NCBI GenBank assembly: GCA_902651635.1
Contig: CACRSC010000015.1
Coordinates: 920,061 to 984,060, forward strand
Length of the DNA stretch: 64,000 nucleotides
Reading direction: 5' to 3'
Source of the DNA: Mastigamoeba balamuthi
Lineage: Eukaryota; Evosea; Mastigamoebida; Mastigamoebidae
Positions 21,604 through 32,583 of this stretch are shown piece after piece. Made by a program: the position numbers and the translations under genes. The first letter of the stretch is position 1, and each line of letters starts with the position of its first letter. The notes under the pieces are model-generated. The model had not been told where the DNA came from. It ran no database searches and saw only the letters and a program-made list of their open reading frames with translations.

Positions 21604-22046
21604 TCCCTCGGTTGTGTCCCGGTCCCACTGCGCATTTTGTGCCGAGTAACAAACAGCGTTCGTTGCCGACAAAGGAGTCCCGAACCAGCGCGTATTGCAT
21701 CACGCTGTTGTGCGATGAAGAGCGCAATCGGGTGGGTCCCGTTGAAAACACAGGTAAATTAGACAACACAAGACCGGTTCCTCCCGGTCTGGGTGGCCGC
21801 CAGTCAAGTGGTGCACAACGCAGGAGGTCTGGAGCAGACGCCGTAACCTCCCCTTGTCAGGTCTCCCTCGCATACCCGCACATCGGGTCCTTCTGACTGC
21901 TCACCGGAAATCAAATGAAACCTGGAAAAAAGGAAACACGACAAAAACGGAAGAACTGTACACGTGGCGGCCTCTGCTGTTGTGAGCTCGGCCCACACCA
22001 CATCCCCCACACGTTCCACACCCGCGAAGTGACACAAGGCGGGGCC
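21604..22046. other. intergenic region
   Basis: About 0.44 kb between two plus-strand genes. No repeat, RNA gene or conserved motif recognised. Confidence 0.5.
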
Positions 22047-24024
22047 ATGTTCGCGTGGGAAGGGGAACGGGCTGTGCGGGTGGCCGAGGGCCAGCGCTTC
22101 GACATGTCGCCTCAGGTGCTCGCGCTGTCCCTCGCCCGGTCCGGCGGCCCCGACGCCCCCGTGCAGCCCCTCGCCCGCCTCCTCCAGGCCCCCGGCAGCC
22201 CCCGCCCCTTCGTCCCGTGCGCCGTGGTGGCCCACAAGGCCAAGCAGCTCGACGACGGGCTGCTGGCGGCCGTCGAGGTCGCCCTGCAGCGCAGCGGCGC
22301 CAAAGCACTGCGCGCGGTCCTCACGGCGATCGCCGACGCCCTCGAGGCCGCGTGCCCCCGGGCCGCCGCTGTCGCAGACGCCGCCAGGCAGCTCGGTGGC
22401 GGGCCGGCGGTCCGCGAGTCGCTCAGGGCCGCCGCAGCCCCAATTCTTGTGCGCAAACAGCGCAATAACCCGATCCAATTACAATTCAATTGCGAGGGTT
22501 GTTTTGGCCCACCATCGCCACCCACCAAGACATGCCACCTCTCAGCCCGCGAGACACCGGACCGCTGCCACCAAACGGCTCAGCTGAGCCCGTTGCAGGA
22601 AACGATCACCTGTTCCAATTTGTGGACAAATTGCGAATTGAATAACAATTGAACGCGAGAATTGCGGCACAGGAGAGGTGGGAGAAGGCGCCCGAGGCCC
22701 AGCCGCTGGGGTTCTACACGTGGAGCGCGGAGCTGCGGCAGGTGTGGCGCCAGGACCGGTTCCTGCAGCAGGACCTCGTGCAGCCCACGGCGCTGGGCCT
22801 GTCGCCCGCCGACGCCGCCGCTCTGCACTCGTTCGTCAACAGCACGCCGCCCGTGCGCGACGCCCTGGCCCGGCGCCTGGCGCTGCAGGCCCGCCTGACC
22901 AACCCCCCGCACGCGCCCAGCGTCCTCGAGCCCCTGCAGCTCGCGGGCGACCGCACGACGCGCCTGCTCCCCGCCAGCGAGTCGCCCGAGTCGTCGCTGG
23001 CAGAGCAGCTCGCGGGCGCGGGCGTTAAGGTCTGCGGCGTCGACCTGATGGCAGAGGTGGTGCGGCGCGTGAGGGCCGGCGAGCTGCTCCTGGAGCCCGG
23101 CGAGGGGTCCGGGTGGTACGCGCACTGCCAGTGGGCGCTGCAGCCGCTGCTGGAGCCCCAGCGGGCGCCCGAGGCGGCCAGGCTGAGGCTCTCCAACGAC
23201 TACGCCCAGTGCCTCGAGGGCCTCTTCACGGCGCTGCTGGCCGGCACGCGCGAGTCGCACGCCAAGCAGCTGCACGTAGCGAAGCTCCGCAGGAGGGTCG
23301 GCGGGCGCCCGGGGGTCGTCGCGCTGTCGCCGTCGCTGTCGGTGGAGCCGCTGGCCGAGTACTACCTGCGCAGGTCACAGGCCTACAGCTTCGTCCTCGG
23401 CGTCCTCCGCGAGCACTTCAGCGCCGAGGAGCTCGCCGCCATGCACAGGCTCCGCGAGGCGGGCCCCGTCGAGCAGCCCCTGGCGGCCGAGCTCGAGGAG
23501 ATGGTCCAGCTCTTCCAGGGCCTCCACGACGTTCGCTGCTCTCGTTTAGCACTGCCAGCCAACGAGCGCACTGCCCTCGCTCGCCCTCTGGGCCCACGCA
23601 GGTCGTGATGCACGAGCTGGGGTTCCCGCGCCCCAACAGCAACGCCTACGCCGAGGCTGTGGAGCTCGAGGCGCGCAGGTGGCTGGCGGACGTGGCGAGC
23701 GACGCGGACCTGCTGGTGGACAGCCGTGCGATGGTGCCTGTGTTCCACGACCCACAGAGCGGGCTGTACAAGGTCTGGTGCGCCGTGGGGTTCGCAGAGG
23801 GCACCCTCCAGGTCGCCTACAGTGAGCTGCCCGAGCATATGCCCGAGGAGTCGGACGGCAGCCCCGTTAGGGTGGCCGCAATGAAGGACGAGTGCTCGTA
23901 CGTCTACCCGGTGTTCGTCGAAGCGCAGACGAGGAGGTTGCTCGGCCGCAGGGAGTTCCAGCAGCTCTGCGACGCGCACAGCCGCCCTGAGGAGATCAAG
24001 GACGCCCTCGAAGCGCTGCAATGA
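22047..24024 (+). CDS. unknown 560-residue protein
   Basis: Exons 22047-22448, 22673-23530 and 23602-24024 fit in phase (introns 224 and 71 nt; donors GTGCGC and GTTCGC). There is no signal peptide or membrane segment. The N-terminal third is helical and Ala-rich (SPQVLALSLARSGGP, LTAIADALEAACPR). The middle has FYTWSAELRQVWRQDRFLQQ and LVQPTALGLSPADAAALHSF. The end is alpha/beta (AVELEARRWLADVASDADLL, MVPVFHDPQSGLYKVWCAVG, FAEGTLQVAYSELPEHMP). Good codon bias in one frame supports the model. I do not recognise any domain. Confidence 0.65.
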
Positions 24025-25293
24025 GGGCACGAGCGCAGCAGCGGAACATGAGCCGACTGCATCCCACACCTCAGCTCAACAACATGCATCATGAAGGGGA
24101 ACATAAGACCTGCAGTGGGCCGAAATCACGCACTGTCCCTGCCTGTGCTTATCTGCGGTCAAATCCGGCTCTCCCACACCGCTAACGGAAACCTCTCCGT
24201 CTTAGGTTCCATGCGCTCTGACGAGTTCAGAGAGCATTCGAGGGACTACAGGTGCTCGGCTTGGAAGCTCGGGCAGGCCGTAGGGCTAGCGATTCATCGA
24301 GGATTGCTCTCCACGTGTGGCAGTCGTGACTCTACGAATCGACCTCCTTAAGGCGAACATCAATATTATTGTGCCCACAGTTAGCACATCTCTCCGGCAC
24401 GGAGCTTTGCACGCAGCGCGCCAATCACGTGCAACCATCTGCTTCCTTACCGATACCTCAGACTGCGTTCTCATCCCCCACACAGGCCCCGCCATTGTAT
24501 AAGCCGAGAAGGTCGTGCGTCTCGGTGGTACCACTTCTGTGCGCGAGTGCGCTCCCGGAGCGCGAGGGATCGAGTAGTGGGGTATCAGAGCCAGCGGCTG
24601 CATGCGAGCACAACGTGGCGTTCCCCTAGTGCCCACAGCCCGTGTCGGAAGCGGCTGCACGCCCCACCTCCTGAGAGCGGCAAGTTCCCCACCGACACGG
24701 GCTGTTGTGCATTGGGCTGCCTTTCTGTGTTCTCGTTGCAAGTTCCCCTCTGCCCCCGCTACTCCGAGGCCCAGCTCTGTTTTGCTGGTACCCCAGACCT
24801 CCGTGCCCCGACGTGCCTATGTAGTAGCGGCCACGTATCGTCACAGAGTGTACGTACCCTCGGGCTGATGTCAACGCGATAATGCGAATGCTCCAAGGCG
24901 TCTCTGGAGCGCGCACTCGAGGTCGCGGACATCCACGTGAGCGTGGCTTCATTGGCATTCCCACGGTTTTCCGGAGTCGAGGGACAAGCATCAACTGCCT
25001 GCGAGTTCAGAGCGTGGCGTTCCTATAGTGCACAGCCCACAATCCCTTATGCATCACCGGCATAGAGCTCCCATCGGGCGCCTGCTGTGGCGCCTGCAGT
25101 TGCTCTCAATGTCTCGCTGCCACTGCACTCTTTCCCGTTGATACAAAAACAAGGTAGATGGCCGTGTCCTCACCGGGGCGCCCAACCATGTGACACCCAA
25201 TGGCGCAGAAACACTCCTGGTTTGCCTGACGCTAATGTGAAGTCAAATGGCCAGCTCCTTGTTATCAGGGGGCAATAGTTGGTAGAGCGGTTC
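24025..25293. other. gene-poor spacer with degenerate repeats
   Basis: About 1.27 kb with no supported gene. Base composition is flatter than in the flanking genes. It holds a 14-bp perfect inverted repeat (24635-24648 with 24692-24705), a 15-bp near-palindrome (24549-24563) and two diverged copies of a motif beginning GTGGCGTTCC (~24,615 and ~25,012). These suggest remnants of an old repeat, but no family could be named. Confidence 0.4.
24635..24705. repeat. 14-bp perfect inverted repeat (potential hairpin)
   Basis: The arms ACAGCCCGTGTCGG (24635-24648) and CCGACACGGGCTGT (24692-24705) are exact reverse complements separated by 43 nt. Confidence 0.7.
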
Positions 25294-25404
25294 TCAGAAC
25301 AGCGAGACAAGGGCCACCGACACGAGGACGGCTGCAGAGACGACCACAGTCGACGAATAACCCTCAAGAGTGTTGGTTGTCTGCGGCTGCTTGTCGTAGG
25401 CCAC

Positions 25405-27355
25405 TTACGCGTCCTGGTAGCTCGGCGCCAGCTGAGACATGATGGGGCCGCTCCACAGAGCCCCAGAGAGGCGGGCCATCAGGTCGTGCAGCCTCGCCGT
25501 CAGGTCGATGCTCACCGTGATGTCGTCGGTGATGACGCTCAGCGGCAGCAGCTTCGAGCCCGCCGTGACCACCGCCAGCACGTCGGTCTCGTTGACGTGC
25601 AGCACCTTGGCGATCTCGTGCGAGATGCCCGCGCTGATGGCCTGCGGCGACAGCTCTGGAAACAGCGACTCGATGGTATGCGCGAAATGCGCGACGTGGC
25701 TGCGGATGGGGTCCTTGGTCGAGGGGTGGATGAGGCAGCCGTTGACCAGCGGCAGAGGGGGGAGCAGGTCGGGAGTGACCGACCACTCATTGTCGAGCAC
25801 CCAGGCGCTGGCGCCGATAGGAAGACTGACCTGGGACGTGGCCTCGATGAGGTGGAACTTGTCGCAGCGGCCGATGTGAAGCCCGAGGAGGGTCATCCAC
25901 CTCGCGGACAGCGGGTCGAAGGCGGGGTACGAGAACTTCGCGGAGCTCTCGAGAGTCGGCTCCACCCACGCGGAGAGCTGCGCGAGGCCAGCGACCTCGA
26001 GACTCAGCGTCGAGCGCAGCCCCAAGCTGTGGGAAATGCCCGACGTGGTCGAGGGCGAGAGAGCGTTGCCCGCAGGCCCGTCGCGCAGCGTGGCGGTCAC
26101 AATGGCCTGCCTGCTGGCCATGTTGCCGTAGAAGGTGAGCTCAGCGATCTTGGAGTACGACACCTTGAGGCTGCCAGCCTTCTCGGCCTGAGGTTCTTCG
26201 CTTAGAGAAGGGCGACCTCCCAGTTGGTTCGCACTCTGAAGCTGATGTCCGCGTCCAGATTGAAGAGGGCACCGATGTTGATCTGGTGGCCTGCCACCGT
26301 GAACGAGATGCCGCCGTCGGGGAAGAGCGAACCACCCCAGACGGGGATAACCTCGTTCAAGTGACCGCCAACCGAGGCGGTGACCCCGAGCCCGCCGACC
26401 TGGACCTTCGACGTCGCGATGAGCTCGAACTCGAAGTTGAACAGCGTCTGCAGGTTGAACTCCATCTGAGCAGCACCAGCGTTTGTCAGCACAACGTCGA
26501 AGTCGAAACAACCGCGGTGCCTTGAAAATGAGCGTGTCCACGCCAATGTCGACCCAGCAGTCGTCGCATCCGACCCTGTTCTCGAGGTCGAGCCCCTTGG
26601 CGCACAGCTGGCACAGCGGCGTGTTGCTGCCGTCCGTGCACTCGCTGCAGCCGGCCTTCCAGAAGGTGATCGGGCTGATGGCAGCTCCGGTCTCGCTGTC
26701 GAAGTTCCACGAGATCCTCGGCGTGTTGGGGTGGAGGACCACCTCGCCCCTCTGGGAGCGCGGCTTCTGGAGCGTGTAGTTGATCTTGGCGTTCAGAAAC
26801 ACGTCATTGTACTCGGCAGCGGTCGTCATTGCGCGGGCGAGCGAGTCCGAGAGCCAGTGGACCGACGACACGCGGCGCAGGACGATTCCGCCGGGGCAAC
26901 CCCACTCAGGGCCCGCGACGAACACGAAGCTCTGCCCCCACGACTGCAGCGCGGTGCCGTTCGTCACGGTGATGTCTGGAAAAACCGGTTGGTTTGACGG
27001 AGAGCACACAGTAAGTTGCATGCCCGGCTGGGCCATTGGTTCACGAGTCTCGAGGGTGCACTGAAAACAAACCGACGAAGGTCTCAGAGCAAGAAAGCGC
27101 GTCGACGGACATCTCCAGGTCGAGCGAGCGGGCAGTGGGGACGAGGTCGACCTCGTAGGCGAGCGACGAGACCGGGGCACGGACGGAGCGCGTGGCGGCC
27201 TCATCGTTGACCGGAAGAGGAGCGGACCCGCTGAACTCGCAGTGCAGGGGGCGCGAGGGATCGGCAGTGCAGCCCATGCCCAGCACGTTGCTGAAGTCGG
27301 GCCGTGCAAGGGACGTCCCCAGCAGCAGTCCTAGCGTCAGGAGGAACGACAGCAT
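25405..27355 (-). CDS. secreted surface-protein paralogue A (most diverged copy, altered C-terminus)
   Basis: Exons 27355-27073, 26975-26521, 26465-26235 and 26187-25405 give ~583 residues to the first stop. It has a signal peptide (MLSFLLTLGLLLGTSLA), RPDFSNVLGMGCTADPSRPL, a Cys-rich C-x2-C segment, and a long beta-rich region shared with copies B and C. Exon 2 (455 nt) and exon 3 (231 nt) are the same length as in B and C. The donor of intron 2 is GC (AAG|GCACCG) where B and C have GTACT. Intron 3 is only 47 nt. After SYQDA a TAA stands where B and C continue. The bases are GCGTAAGTGG, so a GTAAGT donor may instead start a 77-nt intron leading to a short hydrophobic end at 25294. Family and function unknown. 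Confidence 0.8.
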
Positions 27356-27729
27356 CAGGGCTATGTTTGCTCGGTTTGCCCGGTTTGTTTTTTTGACTGT
27401 TGACTTCTGGGTGATTTTGAAATGTGAGAGAAGAGTACTGCACATCTGCCGTCACCGGTGCTGCGTTGAAATTCCACTGAATATCAACGGTGCCCGCACA
27501 GTACCACAGCGTGGTGCATTGATCCCTCATTCTGATATCTGAATCGGAACGCAAATTGGTGTGAAACACCGCGAGATGCGTTACACATATCCTATCCACC
27601 AGAGCTGTGACTCGCTGGGCAGAGAGTATGGAGCAGCTGAGCTCGGTTGCTTCCATTTGGAATCAAGCGTATGTTCAGTTTGCTCGATCACGGGTTGTTG
27701 GCACATGACAACAACCAGGAGGTGAAATC
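27356..27729. other. intergenic spacer between paralogues A and B
   Basis: 0.37 kb, AT-richer than the genes. It holds the promoter and leader of copy A and the 3' flank of copy B. Nothing else recognised. Confidence 0.5.
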
Positions 27730-29792
27730 TCAATGCCAGAACATAGAGAGCAGTGCAGCAGTCACGAATGCTGCAGAAACTCCCGACACAGAAGCATGTC
27801 CCTCGTCGTAGGCCATCTCCGCAGCCTGGTAGCTCGGCGCCAGCTTCGACATGATGGGGCCGCTCCACACGGCCCCCTTCTTGCTCGCCATCAGCTGCCG
27901 CAGCCTCGCCGTCAGGTCGATGCTCACCGTGATGTCGTCGGTGATGACGCTCAGCGGCAGCAGCTTCGACCCCGCCGTGACCACCGCCAGCACGTCGGTC
28001 TCGTTGACGTGCAGCACCTGGGCGACCTCGTGCGCGATGCCCGCGCTGATGGCCTGCGGTGACAGCCCCGGCACAAGCGCCTCGATGGTCTGTGCGAACT
28101 GGGCGACGCGGGCCCGGAGGGGGTCCTTGGTCGTGAGGTTGAAGAGGCAGCCGTTGACCAGCGGCAGGGGCGTGAACAGCTCGTGCGTGACGGCCCACTC
28201 CTTGTTGAGCACCCTGGCGCTGGCACCGACGGGAAGGCCGATCTGGGACGTGGCCTCGATGAGATGGAACTTGTCACAGTGGCCGAAGTGAAGGCCCCCG
28301 CTGGCGAGCTCCTTGGAGGGCAGGGCGTCGAAGGCGGGGTACGAGAACTTGGTGGTTGCCGAGACGGTGGGCTGCACCCATGCGGAGAGCTGCGCGAGGC
28401 CGGTGACCTCGAGACTCAGCGACGCGCGCAGGCCGGCGCTGGTGGTGATGCCCGCCCTGACCGAGGGCGTGATGGCGTTGCCGGCAGGACCGTCCTTGAG
28501 CGTGGCGGTCACAGTAGCCTGCTTGGTGGCGGTGTTGCCGTAGAAGCGGAGCTCAGCCATCTTGGAGTAGGACATCTTGAGGCTGCCAGCGGCCTCGGCC
28601 TGATGAAGCCAGGGTTCAGTTATTTTTCTAAAAGGCCGAGGGGCTGGAAGTTGATTGACTGATTCGCACGTTGAAGCTGAGGTCAGCGTCGACCTTGAAG
28701 AGGGCACCGATGTTGAACTGGTGGCCGGCCACTGTGAACGAAATTCCGCTGCCGGGGAACAGGGGCATCCCCCAGATGGGAATGAGCTGGGACAGCTGAC
28801 CGCCAACAGACGCCGAAATCCCGAGCCCCTTGATCTGGACTTGAGACGTCGCGATGAGCTCGAACTCGAACTTGAGCAGAGTCTTCAGGCTGAACTCCAT
28901 CTATGATCAGTTCATGAGTCTGGTGCAGTGTAGAAGCAACAAAGTACCTTGACAGTGAGCGTGTCCACACCTGCGTCGGCCCAGCAGTCGTCACACCCGA
29001 TGCTGCTCTCCAGCTTCAGGCCCGTGGGGCACAGCTGGCACAGAGGGATCGCGCTGTCGGCCGTGCACATGTCGCAGGCAGCCTTCCAGAAGGTGAAGGG
29101 CTTGGTGGCCTTGCCGGTCTCGCTGTTGAAGTTCCACGAAGCCCTGGGCATGTTGGGATGGATGACCACCTGACCCCTCTGCGCGCGGGGCTGCTGGAGC
29201 GTGTAGTGGATCTTTGCGTTCTCGAACACGTCAGTGTACTCTGCAGCGGTCGTCATTGCGCGGGCGAGCGAGTCCGAGAGCCAGTGAACCGACGACACGC
29301 GGCGCAGGACGACTCCGCTGGGGCAGCCCCACTCGGGGCCCGCGACGAACACGAAGCTCTGCCCCCACGACCGCAGCGCGGTGCCATTCGTGACCGTGAT
29401 ATCTGCACATGAGAAAAAACGCACGGCCGTCAGTGCATGCCCAGCCCGGGGCGGATGTTCACAGGGATAACGCAGGGTCAGCACGGAGGGTGCACTGAAA
29501 ACTAACCGACGAAGGTCTCAGAGCACGAAAGCGCGTCGACGGACATCTCCAGGTCGAGCGAGCGGGCCGCGGGCAGCAGGTCCACCTCGTAGACGAGCGA
29601 CGAGACCGGCGCGATGACGGAGCGAGTGGCGGTCTCAGCGACCGTCGGGAGAGGAGCGGACCCGCTGAACTCGCAGTGCAGGGGGCGCGAGGGATCGGCC
29701 GTGCAGCCCATGCCCAGCACGTTGCTGAAGTCGGGCCGTGCGAGCGAAGTCCCCAGAAGCACTCCCAGGACCAGGCAGCGTGACAGCATCAT
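27730..29792 (-). CDS. secreted surface-protein paralogue B
   Basis: Exons 29792-29507, 29402-28948, 28900-28670 and 28599-27730 give 613 residues. Layout: signal peptide MMLSRCLVLGVLLGTSLA; RPDFSNVLGMGCTADPSRPL; DITVTNGTALRSWGQSFVFV; the Cys-rich stretch around CQLCPTGLKLESSIGCDDCW; beta-rich exon 3 with FPGSGISFTVAGHQFNIGAL; and exon 4 with HCDKFHLIEATSQIGLP and VLHVNETDVLAVVTAGSKLL. The C-terminus VSGVSAAFVTAALLSMFWH is hydrophobic with no basic stop-transfer, so a GPI signal or tail anchor is likely. Several NxT/S sites are present. It is nearly identical to copy C, implying recent duplication. I do not recognise the family. Confidence 0.85.
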
Positions 29793-30233
29793 GCGTTCGG
29801 GCTTCTTCGGTTGGCTTAAACCTTGAAACTTCAGCTTGCGATTGTAAAAGTGCAGGGAAAAACGTCACACCGAAATTCGCTTGAACATCGGCAGTCTGGC
29901 AATGCGAGGAAGAAGTGTGGTTTTGATACTGCCCTCCCCGATAGGTTAACCCGCGCCAACTTGCATCGCCACATGGCGCTCGTCTTCCGGCTTTTCCCAA
30001 GATAAGACCCTTTTATTGCCCTGATCGGTGATAGCAAAAAACAGGACGAATCTGAGAGTGCTGATCACACGTCTCAACCGACTCCGCTCGGACATTGCTG
30101 TCAAGAGAGCGGCGCACAACCTGCACGTTTGCACGGCGGTGGCCACCAACGCATCAAGTGGAACCAGTTCGCTTCTCAATTTCCATTGTCACACATTCGA
30201 CGGGGATGGGGTTCAACAAAGGGCTCTTCCTGT
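29793..30233. other. intergenic spacer between paralogues B and C
   Basis: 0.44 kb, AT-richer. The sequence just upstream of the B start (GCTTCTTCGGTTG block) is shared with the region upstream of C, so the duplication included leader sequence. Confidence 0.5.
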
Positions 30234-32266
30234 TCAGAAGAACAGGAGAAGAGCAACCGCCGCCAGTACAGTAACAGAGACAATCGATGCCGAGGCACGG
30301 CCCTCGTCGTAGGGCATCTCCGCAGCCTGGTAGCTCGGCGCCAGCTTCGACATGATGGGGCCGCTCCACACGGCCCCCTTCTTGCTCGCCATCAGCTGCC
30401 GCAGCCTCGCCGTCAGGTCGATGCTCACCGTGATGTCGTCGGTGATGACGCTCAGCGGCAGCAGCTTCGACCCCGCCGTGACCACCGCCAGCACGTCGGT
30501 CTCGTTGACGTGCAGCACCTGGGCGACCTCGTGCGCGATGCCCGCGCTGATGGCCTGCGGTGACAGCCCCGGCACCAGCGCCTCGATGGTCTGTGCGAAC
30601 TGGGCGACGCGGGCCCTGAGGGGGTCCTTGGTCGTGAGGTTGAAGAGGCAGCCGTTGACCAGCGGCAGAGGCGTGAACAGCTCGTGCGTGACAGACCACT
30701 CCTTGTTGAAGACTCTCGCCGTGGCTCCGATAGGAAGGCCGATCTGGGACGTGGCCTCGATGAGATGGAACTTGTCACAGTGGCCGAAGTGAAGGCCCCC
30801 GCTGGCGAGCTCCTTGGAGGGCAGGGCGTCGAAGGCGGGGTACGAGAACTTGGTGGTCGCCGAGACGGTGGGCTGCACCCACGCGGAGAGCTGCGCGATT
30901 CCGGTGACCTCGAGGCTCAGCGAAGCACGCAGTCCCGCACTGGCGGTGATGCCCGCCCTGACCGAGGGAGTGATGGCGTTGCCGGCAGGACCGTCCTTGA
31001 GTGTGGCAGTCACGGTGGCCTTCTTGGTGGCGGTGTTGCCGTAGAAACGGAGCTCAGCCATCTTGGAGTAGGACATCTTGAGGCTGCCAGCGGCCTCGGC
31101 CTGACAGATTGACAACAAGCACGTTAATTCTTGTGCTTCCATACGAGAAGTTCGCACATTGAAGCTGAGGTCCGCGTCGACCTTGAAGAGGGCACCGATG
31201 TTGAGCTGGTGGCCGGCCACTGTGAACGAAATTCCGCTGCCGGGGAACAGGGGCATACCCCAGATCGGGATGAGCTTCGACAGCTGCCCGCCAACAGATG
31301 CCGATATCCCGAGCCCCTTGATCTGGACTTGCGACGTCGCGATGAACTCGAACTCGAACTTAAACAGAGTCTTCAGGCTGAACTGTATCTGAGCTCGCAC
31401 AGTCGTGAGTTCCGTCATTTCCCGCAATTGTGGTAGTACCTTGACAGTGAGCGTGTCCACGCCGGCGTCGGCCCAGCAGTCGTCGCACCCGATGCTGCTC
31501 TCCAGCTTCAGGCCCGTGGGGCACAGCTGACACAGAGGGAGCACGCTGTCGGCCGTGCACGTGTCGCAGGCAGCCTTCCAGAAGGTGAAGGGCTTGGTGG
31601 CCTTGCCGGTCTCGCTGTTGAAGTTCCACGAGGCCCTGGGCATGTTGGGATGGATGACCACCTGGCCCCTCTGCGCGCGGGGCTGCTGGAGCGTGTAGTG
31701 GATTGTGGCGTTCTCGAACACGTCAGTGTACTCTGCAGCGGTCGTCATTGCGCGGGCGAGCGAGTCCGAAAGCCAGTGGACCGACGACACGCGGCGCAGG
31801 ACGACTCCGCTGGGGCAGCCCCACTCGGGGCCCGCGACGAACACGAAGTCCTGCCCCCACGACCGCAGCGCGGTGCCATTCGTGACCGTGATATCTGATT
31901 TCGCAGCACGAGGTCAGCGCACTGGACAAGTCCACCCGGGGACGAGGTTCACAAAGCAGAGCAAAACTAACCGACGAAGGTCTCAGAGCACGAAAGCGCG
32001 TCGACTGTCATCTCCAGGTCGAGCGAGTGGGCATTGGGCAGCAGGTCCACCTCGTAGACGAGCGACGAAACCGGCGCGGATGCGGGGACGGTGGTGCGAG
32101 CTGTGGTCTCAGCGACCGTCGGGAGAGGAGCGGACCCGCTGAACTCGCAGTGCAGGGGGCGCGAGGGATCGGCCGTGCAGCCCATGCCCAGCACGTTGCT
32201 GAAGTCGGGCCGTGCGAGCGAAGCCCCCAGAAGCAGTCCCAGGACCAGGCAGCGTGACAGCATCAT
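30234..32266 (-). CDS. secreted surface-protein paralogue C
   Basis: Exons 32266-31972, 31894-31440, 31388-31158 and 31100-30234 give 615 residues. It shares the signal peptide (MMLSRCLVLGLLLGASLA), Cys-rich segment, beta-rich body and hydrophobic end (SIVSVTVLAAVALLLFF) of copy B. Exons 2 and 3 are exactly 455 and 231 nt in all three copies. The 57-nt third intron happens to stay open in frame, but alignment to A and B shows it is an intron. Exon 1 carries a few extra residues (TTVPASA) relative to B. Probably an exported, membrane-attached protein; its ligand or role is unknown. Confidence 0.85.
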
Positions 32267-32583
32267 GCGTTCGGGCTTCTTCGGTTGTTTTGTCCTTGGG
32301 GAGTGATAGTGCTACTGGTTGAAGATGCACTGCACATGTGCGTCACGATGATGACATTGATTTAGTTTTCTCCACTGATTGAAATTCCTAACTGCACAAA
32401 TGAAATCCTCGTGAGAAACGGACACGCTCATGAATGAGCATCGCAGTTACTTCCACCACGAACACGTGCGAGCCTTGTTCGACAGTCATCGATTGTCGGC
32501 TTGCAGTGAAGTGAGGTTGACCTAAAGAAGCCTGAACCTGCGATTCGAACCACGCATTCCCAACACATCAAATTGCCCGCGCT
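32267..32583. other. intergenic region upstream of paralogue C
   Basis: 0.32 kb, AT-rich, presumably the promoter of copy C and the 3' flank of the next gene. No other feature recognised. Confidence 0.45.

Noticed and set aside
19348-21672. 774-residue antisense frame
   Set aside because: It is a mirror of the GC-rich coiled-coil exons. Its product is Arg/Leu repeats with no domain, while the sense strand has heptads, EF-hands and matching splice phases.
25270-25300. tRNA-like D-arm sequence (TAGTTGGTAGAGCGG)
   Set aside because: It resembles an A box, but no B box, anticodon stem or acceptor pairing follows, and it overlaps the 3' end of surface paralogue A.
31101-31157. extra in-frame coding segment of surface paralogue C
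   Set aside because: The stretch is open only in copy C. In A and B it contains stops and differs in length, so it is an intron.
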